A DNA stretch of 64,000 nucleotides from DATBHM01 sp963772375 (GTDB lineage Bacteria > Actinomycetota > UBA4738 > JACQTL01): the NCBI GenBank assembly GCA_963772375.1, contig CAVYXG010000007.1, positions 186,001 through 250,000 of the forward strand. Direction: 5' to 3'. The stretch's first letter is position 1. Every line of letters begins with the position of its first letter. Position numbers and translations under genes: made by a program. Of the stretch, positions 27,203-34,712 are shown in pieces. The notes under the pieces are model-generated. The model saw only the letters and a program-made list of their open reading frames with translations. It made no database searches and was not told the origin of the DNA.

Positions 27203-28291
27203 GTGCCGATCGGCTACCTGATCACCTCCGGGCTCGTGGCGACGGGCGTGCCGCTCGTGCTGGTGCGATTCCGCCCGCGCCATTCGCGGCCGATCAGCGT
27301 GACCCACGTGCTCGGCTGGGTGGTCGGCGAGTCACCGTTGCTCGCCTTCGGCCTGCTCGTCGCCTCGACGGCGTTGGCGGTCGGTCAGAGCGGGATCGAC
27401 TCGCCGTTCTTCTGGATCGGGTTCGGATCGGCGGTCCTGGCGTCCGCCGGGCTCATCATCGTCGCCCTCCGTGCGGAGCGGACGGGACCCGCGCTCGATC
27501 GTGCCCTGAGCGAGGGCCTTGGCCCCGGATGGGGCGGCACCGTCGATCCCGAGCTCGCCGCTCGGCTCCGCCGTCGGCCTCGCCTCGCCCGCGCCCTGTA
27601 CGCGCCGTTCCCCCTGCGCCATCCCGATGTCGAGCGAGTGGCGAACATCAGCTACGGTGGCGAGGGCAGGGCCAATCGGCTCGACCTGTACCGGCACCGC
27701 TCCCGCCCCGCCACGGGCCCCACGTTGATCCACTTCCATGGGGGAGGGTTCGTGTTCGGCCGGAAGAGCCGCGAGGCTCGACCGCTCTTCGCCCGTCTGG
27801 CCAGACAGGGCTGGACCTGCATCAGCGCGAACTACCGCCTCGGTCGGGCCGCCCGATTCCCCGATCCCCTGATCGACGTCAAGCGGACCCTCGCATGGGT
27901 GCGCGACCACGGCCCCGAGCACGGCGCGGACCCCGAGATGGTGTTCGTGGCGGGCAGCTCCGCCGGCGCTCACCTGGCGACGTTGGCCGCACTCACACCC
28001 AACGAGGCCCTGTTCCAGCCCGGCTTCGAGCATGCGGACACCTCGGTCAGCGCCGCGATCTGCCTCTACGGCTACTTCGGCCCGATCGACGGGGGCGGGC
28101 GCGAACCGTCATCGCCGGCGGCGTACCTCGGAGTGATCATGGCGCTTGCGCGCCACCCGCATCCGATGAAAATGGGCGGGTCGTCCGGCGACGTCGGGCT
28201 GGCTTGGTGCTACGAGCCCGTCTCTGAGTGGGACGCGGGAGCCTCGGGAACCCACAACTGTTGCCTCGAGCACGAACCACAGACTCCGTGA
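27203..28291 (+). pseudogene. Membrane-anchored HSL-type esterase, 3' end lost at IS110 junction
   Basis: From GTG 27203 the product has three hydrophobic segments in its first 95 residues, then an alpha/beta hydrolase of the hormone-sensitive-lipase group: oxyanion motif HFHGGGFVFG and nucleophile elbow AGSSAGAHLA. The family-like sequence stops near SSPAAYLG (about 28130). The expected segments carrying the catalytic Asp and His never appear. From there to 28291 the frame reads unrelated sequence leading into the IS110 transposase region. The gene therefore appears truncated by insertion or an associated deletion, and the product should lack activity. Confidence 0.75.
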
Positions 28292-29595
28292 GATGAGGCT
28301 CCTCCGGGCGGCATGGCGCTGCCCGCCCGAGGGAAGGAGGAGCAGTTGGACGTCCTCATCGAACGGTGCGCGGGCCTCGACGTCCACAAGGACACCGTGA
28401 TGGCCTGCGTCAGGTACCCGGGGCCTGGCCGGGAACGCCTCCAGGAGGTCCACGAGTTCGGCACCACCACGCACGCGCTGCTCGCTCTCGCCGACTGGCT
28501 CGCGTCCTACGGCGTCACGGTGGTGGGGATGGAGTCCACCGGGGTGTACTGGAAGCCGGTGTACTACGTGCTGGAGGATGCCTTCGACACCCAGGTGCTG
28601 AACGCCAGGCACCTCAAGGCCGTCCCGGGGCGCAAGACCGACGTCCGCGACTCGGAGTGGATCGCCCAGCTCGTGGAGCACGGTCTGGTCCGACCGTCGT
28701 TCGTGCCGCCGAAGCCCATCCGGGAGCTCCGCAACCTCACCCGGTACCGCAAGGCTCAGATCGAGGAGCGGACCCGGGAGGCCCAGCGCCTGGACAAGAT
28801 CCTGCAGGACGCCGGGGTCAAGCTGTCATCGGTGGCCTCGGACATCCTGGGGGTGTCCGGCCGGGCCATGCTCACCGCGCTGGTCGAGGGGACCCGCGAC
28901 CCCGAGGTGCTGGCCGAGCTCGCCAGAGGACAGCTCCGCAAGAAGATCCCCGCCCTGAAGGAGGCCCTCACGGGGCGGTTCGGGTCACACCACGCCCTCA
29001 TCGTGGGGACCATCCTGTCCAAGCTCGAGTTCCTGGAGGAGGTCATCGCTCACCTCTCGGCGGAGATCGAGGAGGCGATCGCCCCTTTCGCCCTCGCCGT
29101 TGAGGTGCTCCGGACGATCCCCGGGGTGGACCGGCGAACGGCCGAGACCATGGTGGCCGAGATTGGGGTGGACATGGACCAGTTCGGCTCGGCCGGGAGG
29201 TTGGCCTCGTGGGCCGGGATGTGTCCGGGCAACGACGAGTCGGCCGGCAAACACCGGTCGGGGAAGACCCGCAAGGGCTCGAAGTGGCTCCGGACCGCCC
29301 TGGTGGAGGCGGCAAAGGGCGCGGCCCGATCGAAGGGCACGTACCTGGCTGCCCAGCACGCCCGGTTGAGGGGCCGTCGCGGTTCACGCAAGGCCACCAT
29401 CGCCGTGGGCCACTCGATCCTGGTCGCCGCCTACCACATGCTCGACAAAGGAGTTCCCTACCAGGACCTTGGCGCCGACCACTTCGTCCGTCACGACCCG
29501 AAGCTCCACACCGCGCGGCTCGTCCGGCAGTTGCAGGCGATCGGCTACCGCGTCACCCTCGAGGAGGTGGAGGCCGCGTAGCCAACCGAGGGCAT
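28130..29595 (+). mobile_element. IS110-family insertion sequence (ends approximate)
   Basis: The element holds one DEDD-type transposase gene. Its left limit is inferred from where the esterase gene loses family resemblance (about 28130) and its right limit from where a delta-60 repeat relic on the other strand begins (about 29595). IS110 members lack true terminal inverted repeats and make no target duplication, so the ends cannot be fixed by eye. The about 200 nt between the left limit and the transposase start is the place where IS110-group elements encode their bridge RNA. It includes a hairpin at 28306-28328. Confidence 0.75.
28346..29581 (+). CDS. IS110-family transposase
   Basis: The 411-residue recombinase has the N-terminal RuvC-like DEDD domain, beginning CAGLDVHKDTVMACV (first Asp), with GMESTGVYWKPVYY and KTDVRDSEWIA carrying further acidic residues. 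It also has the C-terminal Tnp20 domain with the essential Ser region (TIPGVDRRTAETMVAEIG, then WAGMCPGNDESAGKHRSGK). IS110 recombinases use a structured bridge RNA to pair donor and target. TTG 28346 is preferred because AAGGAGGA lies 4-5 nt upstream. ATG 28313 upstream is in frame but lacks a ribosome site. The gene appears intact. Confidence 0.9.
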   Translation: MDVLIERCAGLDVHKDTVMACVRYPGPGRERLQEVHEFGTTTHALLALADWLASYGVTVVGMESTGVYWKPVYYVLEDAFDTQVLNARHLKAVPGRKTDVRDSEWIAQLVEHGLVRPSFVPPKPIRELRNLTRYRKAQIEERTREAQRLDKILQDAGVKLSSVASDILGVSGRAMLTALVEGTRDPEVLAELARGQLRKKIPALKEALTGRFGSHHALIVGTILSKLEFLEEVIAHLSAEIEEAIAPFALAVEVLRTIPGVDRRTAETMVAEIGVDMDQFGSAGRLASWAGMCPGNDESAGKHRSGKTRKGSKWLRTALVEAAKGAARSKGTYLAAQHARLRGRRGSRKATIAVGHSILVAAYHMLDKGVPYQDLGADHFVRHDPKLHTARLVRQLQAIGYRVTLEEVEAA

Positions 29596-29890
29596 TTTCA
29601 CCACAGCCAATGTCGAGCCGATAGTTCCGCTCACCACGATCCGGTTGTCCGCGTCGACTGCCAGGTCGTCCAGCTCCTTGGGGTCCGTGCCGTTCCGGGT
29701 GATGACCGTGTAGTCGCCGCCGCCGAAGGTCGCGTCCGGTTGCCCGTTCGGCAGCCGGCGGATCATGGCGATCCGGTTGTTCCCGTCCCTGCTCCCTGCG
29801 TGTCGACCGCAACGACGATCTTCCCGCTCGGCAGCACCGCGTGGGCCTCAACATGGAGGCCAACGCCGACCAGAACAAGCCGGCCCACCG
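29596..29890 (-). pseudogene. Delta-60 repeat protein fragment
   Basis: On the minus strand the stretch reads VLPSGKIVVAVDTQG, then after a one-base shift near 29805 SRDGNNRIAMIRRLPNGQPD, DATFGGGDYTV and LAVDADNRIVVSGTIGS. These are the repeats seen in the delta-60 proteins at 34713, 46681 and 48088. The 3' end is cut at the IS110 right side and no start is evident upstream. It is a relic of a secreted repeat protein. Confidence 0.65.
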
Positions 29891-30020
29891 CCCGACCCGC
29901 GACCGACCCCACCAGGCCACTCAGAGGAGGGGACGTGGCCGGATTGAGGCTGTTCTGGGGTAGCCTCCCGACCGCCTCCTCGTCGATGATTGCCCTGTTC
30001 CCTCCCCCGGAGGCTTCCCC

Positions 30021-30275
30021 TTGGTTCGTTGTCCGAGTTGCGAGTCCACCCGCGTTCTCCTCGTTCTGCGCGATCCCGTGGGAAGGGCCCTGTGCTTGAA
30101 GTGCCAGACGGAGTGGGTCCAGGACGGCATCAACCAACGCGGCGTTCATCCACATTCTGCGCCCGCCTTCACGCCGTCTCAGCCCCGTTCGTCATCGGCG
30201 TCCACGACGCCGACGGTGTCCGCGTTCAGGAACGTCCTTCCGGGTTCCGCTGAGGTAGGCGACGCAACGCGATGA
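30021..30275 (+). CDS. Small zinc-ribbon protein
   Basis: TTG 30021 is preceded by GGAGG with 7-nt spacing. The 84-residue product opens MVRCPSCESTRVLLVL and continues ALCLKCQTEWV, that is two CxxC knuckles about 18 residues apart: a compact zinc ribbon. The remaining 45 residues are Ser/Pro/Thr-rich and look unstructured. Zinc ribbons of this kind occur in small nucleic-acid-binding or adaptor proteins. Function unknown. It lies between the IS110 island and the VOC gene. Confidence 0.5.
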   Translation: MVRCPSCESTRVLLVLRDPVGRALCLKCQTEWVQDGINQRGVHPHSAPAFTPSQPRSSSASTTPTVSAFRNVLPGSAEVGDATR

Positions 30276-30410
30276 TGAGGACCCCGAGGTCCAGCGCGAC
30301 CACGCCGTGCACTAGCCCCGGCCCGCGCACGTTCCGGGGGAAGGCGAGCCAGTCCGCGAACGCGGTGGACCATCGTCTTTGTGGCCAGGGTCAGATCGGA
30401 GGAGTTGCGG

Positions 30411-30800
30411 ATGTTGGGGTCGGCCAGCACGCACGCAATGATTGCCGTCAGTGATCTCGACACCGCTAGGGAGTTCTACAGCGGCAAGCTCGGGCTCACG
30501 GCAAGGATTGATCGGCCGGGGCTCATTCAGTACGAGACTGCAGCTCGGACATGGTTCTTGGTCTACCAGTCTGGGTTTGCCGGGACTGCGAAGAGCACCT
30601 CCATGAGGTTCGTCGTCGAGGATGTTCGAGCCACGGTCGCAGAACTCCGTGGTCGTGGAGTCGTGTTCGAAGAGTATGACCTACCCGGCGTGAAGACCGT
30701 CGACGGCATCGCCGAGCACGAAAGCGGGGTACTCGGTGCGTGGTTCAAGGATCCTGATGGCAACATCCTCGGGATCGGCCAAAGCCCGTCACCGACCTGA
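30411..30800 (+). CDS. VOC (glyoxalase/bleomycin-resistance) family protein
   Basis: The 129-residue protein fits a single vicinal-oxygen-chelate module pair: HAMIAVSDLDTAREFYSGKL at the N-terminus and the second beta-alpha-beta unit ending AWFKDPDGNILGI. VOC proteins act as metal-dependent isomerases, dioxygenases or drug-binding proteins. GGAGGAG lies about 7 nt before ATG 30411, favouring it over an in-frame upstream start. Base use here is less GC-rich than in neighbouring core genes, in keeping with the mobile island around it. The specific role is unknown. Confidence 0.75.
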   Translation: MLGSASTHAMIAVSDLDTAREFYSGKLGLTARIDRPGLIQYETAARTWFLVYQSGFAGTAKSTSMRFVVEDVRATVAELRGRGVVFEEYDLPGVKTVDGIAEHESGVLGAWFKDPDGNILGIGQSPSPT

Positions 30801-30929
30801 GCCCTGAGAACGCTCGCAGGGGCCGGTCAAAGGCTGCGAGCTCGGCCACTGGCTCACGCCGACCCAGCGCCGGACGATCACGGTGCGGTGTTGCGGTGGT
30901 AGCGGAGCGGATCAGGACGAGATTCGGAG

Positions 30930-31213
30930 TGAACGAGCTCGAGGATATTGAGCCGCAGTCCCTGAAGACGGCGGCCCGGGCCACGGCCATGGCGGCCTTC
31001 TTGGAGGAGCCCGCCGCTCCCTTGCATCCGGTGTCGGGGAGTTCGGTGATCATGGTCCGGAAGGGGTGGCCTGAAGCCGAGACCACCAGGTGGACGTCGT
31101 GGTCGGACTCGATGGTGGCCTTCATGAGGTCGACCTTGATCTTGTAGGTCCGGACCTCAGGCGAGTCCAAGTACCGGGGAGTGTCCGAGCTCACCATCTG
31201 GGGGGCGTCCAAG
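30930..31213 (-). pseudogene. 3' part of a secreted host gene split by the transposon
   Basis: Read on the minus strand from the transposon end, the frame gives DAPQMVSSDTPRYLDS, then EVRTYKIKVDLMKATIESDH and DVHLVVSASGHPFRTMITEL. This resembles a common actinobacterial extracytoplasmic family with a short beta-barrel core (HLV...TMI.E.PD). It is in frame with the 5' part at 34271-34483 when the transposon and one target copy are removed. Beyond SISSSSFT (about 30930) the usual family ending is missing, so the 3' end is also lost next to the VOC gene. Confidence 0.65.
31209..31213 (+). repeat. Target site duplication CCAAG, copy 1
   Basis: This 5-bp direct repeat abuts the TGT end of the transposon and is matched by CCAAG at 34271-34275. 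Five base pairs is the duplication length of Tn7, Mu and Tn552-type transposons. Confidence 0.85.
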
Positions 31214-31289
31214 TGTTGCGCGACACGCTCGATGATCGCGTTGGCGACAGCCCTAGTGATCATGAACCTGCCCGCGTCGGCGGTTGGCT

Positions 31290-32106
31290 TCACTCTGATG
31301 TCACCTCCGTGACCGCGGCCTGGGCCGAGGACTGATCGACGATGCCTTTTGGACTCGGCGAAGGCGGCGACCAGGGCCTGCACGGCGAGGTTGTTCACCG
31401 CGCGGGGGATGCCGCGAGCGGTCTGGTGGACGAGAGCCACGGCGTCATCGGAGAACAGCGGATCGGATCTGCCCGCCAGCTTGAGGTGATGGGCTAGGTA
31501 CCCGGCGGTCTCGGAGAGGTCCATGCCGTCCAGGTGGTAGCGCAGGGCGACCCGCTGGTCCAGCGCGGCGAAGGCCCCCAGCCGCAGTCGCCGGCGCAGT
31601 GTGGGCTGCCCCAGCAGGACGAGGGCCAGGGGTGACCGGGAGTCCATGTCGGCGTTGGTCAGCATCCTGAGCTCCTCGAGCTGCTCGGCCGACAGCAGGT
31701 GGGCCTCGTCCACTGCCACCACCACCCGCTTGTGCCGCTCGGCGTGCTCGGTGGCCAGGAGGTCCTGGGTCTGCGGGATGAGGAAGGCGTTGTAGAACCG
31801 CGGCGTCCCACCGAGGGCGGAGACGATCTCGGTGTAGATGCCGCGGGTCCCCACCGCGGGGTTCGACAGGTAGATGACCGTGTGCCGCGAGGCGTCGAGG
31901 GCGTCGAGGGCGGCCCGGGCGGCCACGGTCTTGCCCGCCCCGACCTCCCCGGTGACGACCCCGATGGTGGACTCCCCGACCAGCCACCGGATGCGGGCGA
32001 CCGCCTCGGCGTGGGCCGTGGATGCGAACAGGGCCTGCGGCGCGATGTCCTTGCCGAACGGCATGCGGGTGAACCCGTAGTGGGCCTGGAGGCGCTCGAT
32101 GGTCAT
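31290..32106 (-). pseudogene. Transposon AAA+ ATPase (TniB/ExeA-like), frameshifted near its end
   Basis: The protein starts MTIERLQAHYGFTRMPFGKD and carries Walker A GEVGAGKT, Walker B VVVAVDEAHLL, and a sensor and Arg-finger region (RGIPRAVNNLAVQAL). It belongs to the ExeA/TniB/TnsC group that picks targets and activates the DDE transposase. In the A4 run at 31350-31347 one extra base moves the last 19 codons out of frame. With three A residues the protein ends GIVDQSSAQAAVTEVTSE at 31290, inside the transposon. Uncorrected, it runs into the host-gene remnant. The ATG overlaps the transposase stop by 4 nt. Only the tail is affected, so partial function is possible. Confidence 0.8.
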
Positions 32107-33422
32107 GGCGTGTGGTCTCCTTCCTCGGTCGCGGTTTCCTCGAGCGAGGCGTAGGTGATGCGTCGGCGGGTCGCCTCGTCGTGCTCGGCCTCGACGAGGC
32201 CCAGGTAGTCGATGCCGGTGCGCGGCGGGGCCGGGGGGTCCTGCAAACGGGCCCGGGGATGGACGTGGCGCCCCACGACGTGCGCCATGGCCTTGCCCAT
32301 GGACCGGCCCTGGTAGCGGACCTCGATGTCGGTGAGATCGAACGGGTCGAACACGAGCTCCACCGTCCGCCCGGCGAGCGCCGGGTCGCACTCATAGCGG
32401 TTGCCGTACAGGGAGAACGTCGCCGTCTTCGCGACCCGGCGGTGCTCCGACCACAAGAAGGCCTCTCGGAGCTCGGCTGGGGTGGGCAGGCGAGGAGGGC
32501 CGGGACGCAGGAACCGCTCGAGGGGCGGCTCGTTCGTCTCGGCGTGGATCCTCAGGTGGTAGACCTGCTCCACCCACGCGGCGAACAGCCGGTTCAGCTC
32601 CTCCAGCGAGCCCACGCCGCGGTGGGTCACCTCCACCAGGAACTGCCCGCGCACGGTGCGGAACACCCGCTCGATCTTGCCCCGCCCGGCCGGCTCCCCC
32701 GGAGCGGAGTGCACCAGGCGGATGCCGAGGACCGCGCAGGCCCGTAGGAGCCACCCGGAGGAGAACGCCGATCCATTGTCGACGTAGCAGGCCTTCGGTA
32801 CGCCCCGGGCCGCGAGCGCCGTGCGCAGCGCCGCCTCCAGCCGCAGGGTGTCCTCCGCCTCGCCCCACCGGTAGCCCACCAGCGCCCGGGAGTGGTCGTC
32901 GATGAAGGCGAACAGGTAGGTCTTGCGACCGGCCACGACGGGGCCGTGCAGCGCGTCGCCGGTCCACAGCTCGTTAGGGGCCGAGGCCTCGAAGCGCCCG
33001 TAGATGCGGGGAGCACCGGCCTTCGGGCGAAGATCCCGCCGGACGAAGTGCCGTTGCAGGGTTCGTTCGCTGGGGGCCGGGTGGCCGGAGCGCACCATGA
33101 TCTCCCGGACCTGGGCGGCGGTTCGGGCGGGAACCTCCCGCTTCAGGGCCTCCGCGATCTGCAGCACCTCGGCGGGCGTCCGGGGCTGGGATGACCGGGG
33201 CGCCGGGTACAGGGCCTCGAACCCTCCATCCCTCCAGACCCGGACCCACCGCCGGAGTGTGGGGGCCGACACCCGGACGCGCTCCCCATCCGGGCCGATG
33301 TGGTCGCGCGATGCCAGGAAGTTGAGCATCTGCCCCCGCTGCCGGGGAGCGAGCGCAGGGTCGGCCGCCTCCCGGATGAGGGAGTACCGAAACAGCGCCA
33401 CGTCTCGTCGTCGATCGTCCAT
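32103..33422 (-). CDS. DDE transposase (Mu/TniA-like)
   Basis: The 439-residue protein begins with helix-turn-helix DNA-binding segments (PTLRRWVRVWRDGGFEALY, then ERTLQRHFVRRDLRP). It continues with an RNase H-fold core holding the catalytic triad: Asp in ELWTGDALHG, Asp in CYVDNGSAF and Glu in GRGKIERVF. A Mu-type beta-barrel C-terminal part follows (FSLYGNRYECDP, VELVFDPFDLTDIEVRY). Such enzymes cut and join transposon ends, here giving a 5-bp duplication. A GGGAGGG ribosome site precedes ATG 33422. The 4-nt overlap with the ATPase gene shows co-translation. It looks intact. Confidence 0.88.
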   Translation of the reverse strand: MDDRRRDVALFRYSLIREAADPALAPRQRGQMLNFLASRDHIGPDGERVRVSAPTLRRWVRVWRDGGFEALYPAPRSSQPRTPAEVLQIAEALKREVPARTAAQVREIMVRSGHPAPSERTLQRHFVRRDLRPKAGAPRIYGRFEASAPNELWTGDALHGPVVAGRKTYLFAFIDDHSRALVGYRWGEAEDTLRLEAALRTALAARGVPKACYVDNGSAFSSGWLLRACAVLGIRLVHSAPGEPAGRGKIERVFRTVRGQFLVEVTHRGVGSLEELNRLFAAWVEQVYHLRIHAETNEPPLERFLRPGPPRLPTPAELREAFLWSEHRRVAKTATFSLYGNRYECDPALAGRTVELVFDPFDLTDIEVRYQGRSMGKAMAHVVGRHVHPRARLQDPPAPPRTGIDYLGLVEAEHDEATRRRITYASLEETATEEGDHTP

Positions 33423-33483
33423 GAGCCCTCCCGTTGGCCGCGTCGGGCAGTCCTTTTGGGGAAGCGGTGGCCATCGTTCCGGC

Positions 33484-34068
33484 TCACCACGGCGCCGGGA
33501 AGGGCGAGGTGGTGTTGGCGAGCAGCAGTCCGGCCGTGGCCCCCGAGCAGAACGCCCACACCGGGGAGGGACCGAGCCTCGTCACCGCCGCCCGGTGGGC
33601 CACCGCGATGGCCTCCACCGCGTCGGCCGTGGGCGACGCTCGCGGCGCGATGTCACCGAGGGAGGGGTCCAACCGGTAGGCCAGGGCGGTGAAGTGGGCC
33701 CGGATGGCCTCGGCCCGGCGGGCGAAGCGGCGGAGCCACTCCCGCACGGTGGTAGGGGGTCGGCCGTAGCGGGCGGCGATCCGGCGGTGGCCCCACCCCC
33801 GGGCCCCCAGGACGAGGGCCCGGCCGATCGCTTGGGCCACGTCCATCCGTCGAAGGAGCGTGCTCACCGGGAGCAGGACGTGGGTCCTCGAGCAGGCCCG
33901 GCACCGCGACCGCCGGGGGCGCACCGTCGTGGTGCCGGCCAGGCGCCGGAGCGTGCGCGCTCGGGCGAACCCCCACGGCCGGAGCTCGCCGGAGCAGGAT
34001 GGGCACTCGAGCTCGCCGCCGCGCAGCCGGGCGTCGACGCCGCGGATGTGGGGCTCTACCATCAACAC
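33484..34068 (-). CDS. Transposon zinc-ribbon/helix-turn-helix protein (DUF6431-like)
   Basis: This 194-residue protein has an N-terminal zinc ribbon, CPSCSGELRPWGF with the second knuckle CRACSRTH, followed by a helix-turn-helix (AQAIGRALVLGARGWGHRRI, then YGRPPTTVREWLRRF) and a helical C-terminal part. It resembles proteins annotated as DUF6431 that sit beside DDE transposases. It lies 61 nt upstream of the transposase within the element boundaries. TniQ target-selection proteins also combine zinc knuckles and helix-turn-helix units, so a TniQ-like role is possible but unproven. GTG 34068 has GGAGGT 10 nt upstream; ATG 34062 is an alternative. Confidence 0.7.
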   Translation of the reverse strand: MLMVEPHIRGVDARLRGGELECPSCSGELRPWGFARARTLRRLAGTTTVRPRRSRCRACSRTHVLLPVSTLLRRMDVAQAIGRALVLGARGWGHRRIAARYGRPPTTVREWLRRFARRAEAIRAHFTALAYRLDPSLGDIAPRASPTADAVEAIAVAHRAAVTRLGPSPVWAFCSGATAGLLLANTTSPFPAPW

Positions 34069-34270
34069 CGGTGCGGGTACCTCCGCACTCTGCGTCGGGG
34101 GGCCCTTCCGGGTTCTTGCCGAAGAAGGCGGGAGGGCCCCTGTCGCTTCCTACTGACGCTTCAGGATCGGGCAAGCCGAGCGGGCCGCCAACCTCAAGGA
34201 GTCATCCCATGTGATCACCGTGGGTGTCGTCTCAACCCATGTTCCTGATCAATGGAAGAGTCGTTCTACA

Positions 34271-34275
34271 CCAAG
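34271..34275 (+). repeat. Target site duplication CCAAG, copy 2
   Basis: Direct copy of the 5 bp at 31209-31213, immediately outside the ACA end of the transposon. Confidence 0.85.
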
Positions 34276-34483
34276 CCGCGGAGGAACCCCACGCTCGAGT
34301 TGATGGGGTGGTAGTTCACTCGCTTGGCCCGCCGGTCGGACAGGGTCTTCACCGGCCACCGGAACACACCGCATGCGACGGCCTTTGCCTCGGGCGCCGT
34401 GTCCGGAAAGAGGGGTGCGAGGCTGCCACCGATGCGAGCGCAGGCGCTGCGGCGGCGAAGATAGGGATGAATCTGCGGGACAT
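34271..34483 (-). pseudogene. 5' part of the host gene split by the transposon
   Basis: ATG 34483 has a GAAGAAGGG ribosome site and opens a signal peptide, MSRRFIPIFAAAAPALASV. After a one-base shift near 34425 the frame continues SLAPLFPDTAPEAKAVACG, FRWPVKTLSDRRAKRVNYHP and INSSVGFLRGL, up to the transposon end. The ACG.xRWPVKTLSD segment is a recurrent motif in exported actinobacterial proteins of unknown function. With the element removed, FLRGL joins DAPQMVSS in frame. The extra frameshift shows that the gene was, or has become, inactive apart from the insertion (or that a base was miscalled). Confidence 0.65.
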
Positions 34484-34712
34484 GGCGACCCTTCTTCGGT
34501 ACGGAACACGCCGCAGTGTGGGTCATGCGGATGCTCGGATCAAAAGGCTGATGAGGACGCTCGATACCGTCGTCGATCGCCGGTTGATCTGGTCTTCTCC
34601 TCCCCCGTGGAGTACAACCTGCCGGAGATCCGGGCGACCAGCTTCTTGGCCGTGGTGGTGACCAATGGCGGTCGGTGGCCCGGCATGGCGCCCGGGGGGA
34701 GGGAGGAGCGCG

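Larger units (their letters stand above)
31214..34270 (-). mobile_element. Compact Tn7/Tn552-like transposon (3,057 bp)
   Basis: The element runs from TGTTGCGCGACAC at 31214 to the inverted TGTAGAACGACTC at 34270, giving TGT...ACA ends that agree at 9 of 13 bases. It is flanked by CCAAG duplications. A second, inner end motif TGATCANGAACNTG is found at 31257-31270 and inverted at 34238-34251, probably transposase-binding sites. Inside, all on the minus strand, are a zinc/helix-turn-helix protein, a DDE transposase and an AAA+ ATPase (frameshifted). There is no cargo and no recognisable TniQ/TnsD. Removing the element restores an in-frame host gene, proving the boundaries. Confidence 0.9.

Noticed and set aside
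24512..27307. A 931-codon open frame on the minus strand opposite the NHL-type gene
   Set aside because: Its translation is Arg/Gly/His-rich with no family resemblance and no signal peptide. The plus strand encodes a clear exported propeller. Long antisense frames are expected at this GC content.
30745..31293. A 182-codon minus-strand frame that looks like a third transposon gene
   Set aside because: It starts at the ATPase stop but crosses the transposon end and the target duplication. It is a chance join of transposon end and host-gene remnant.
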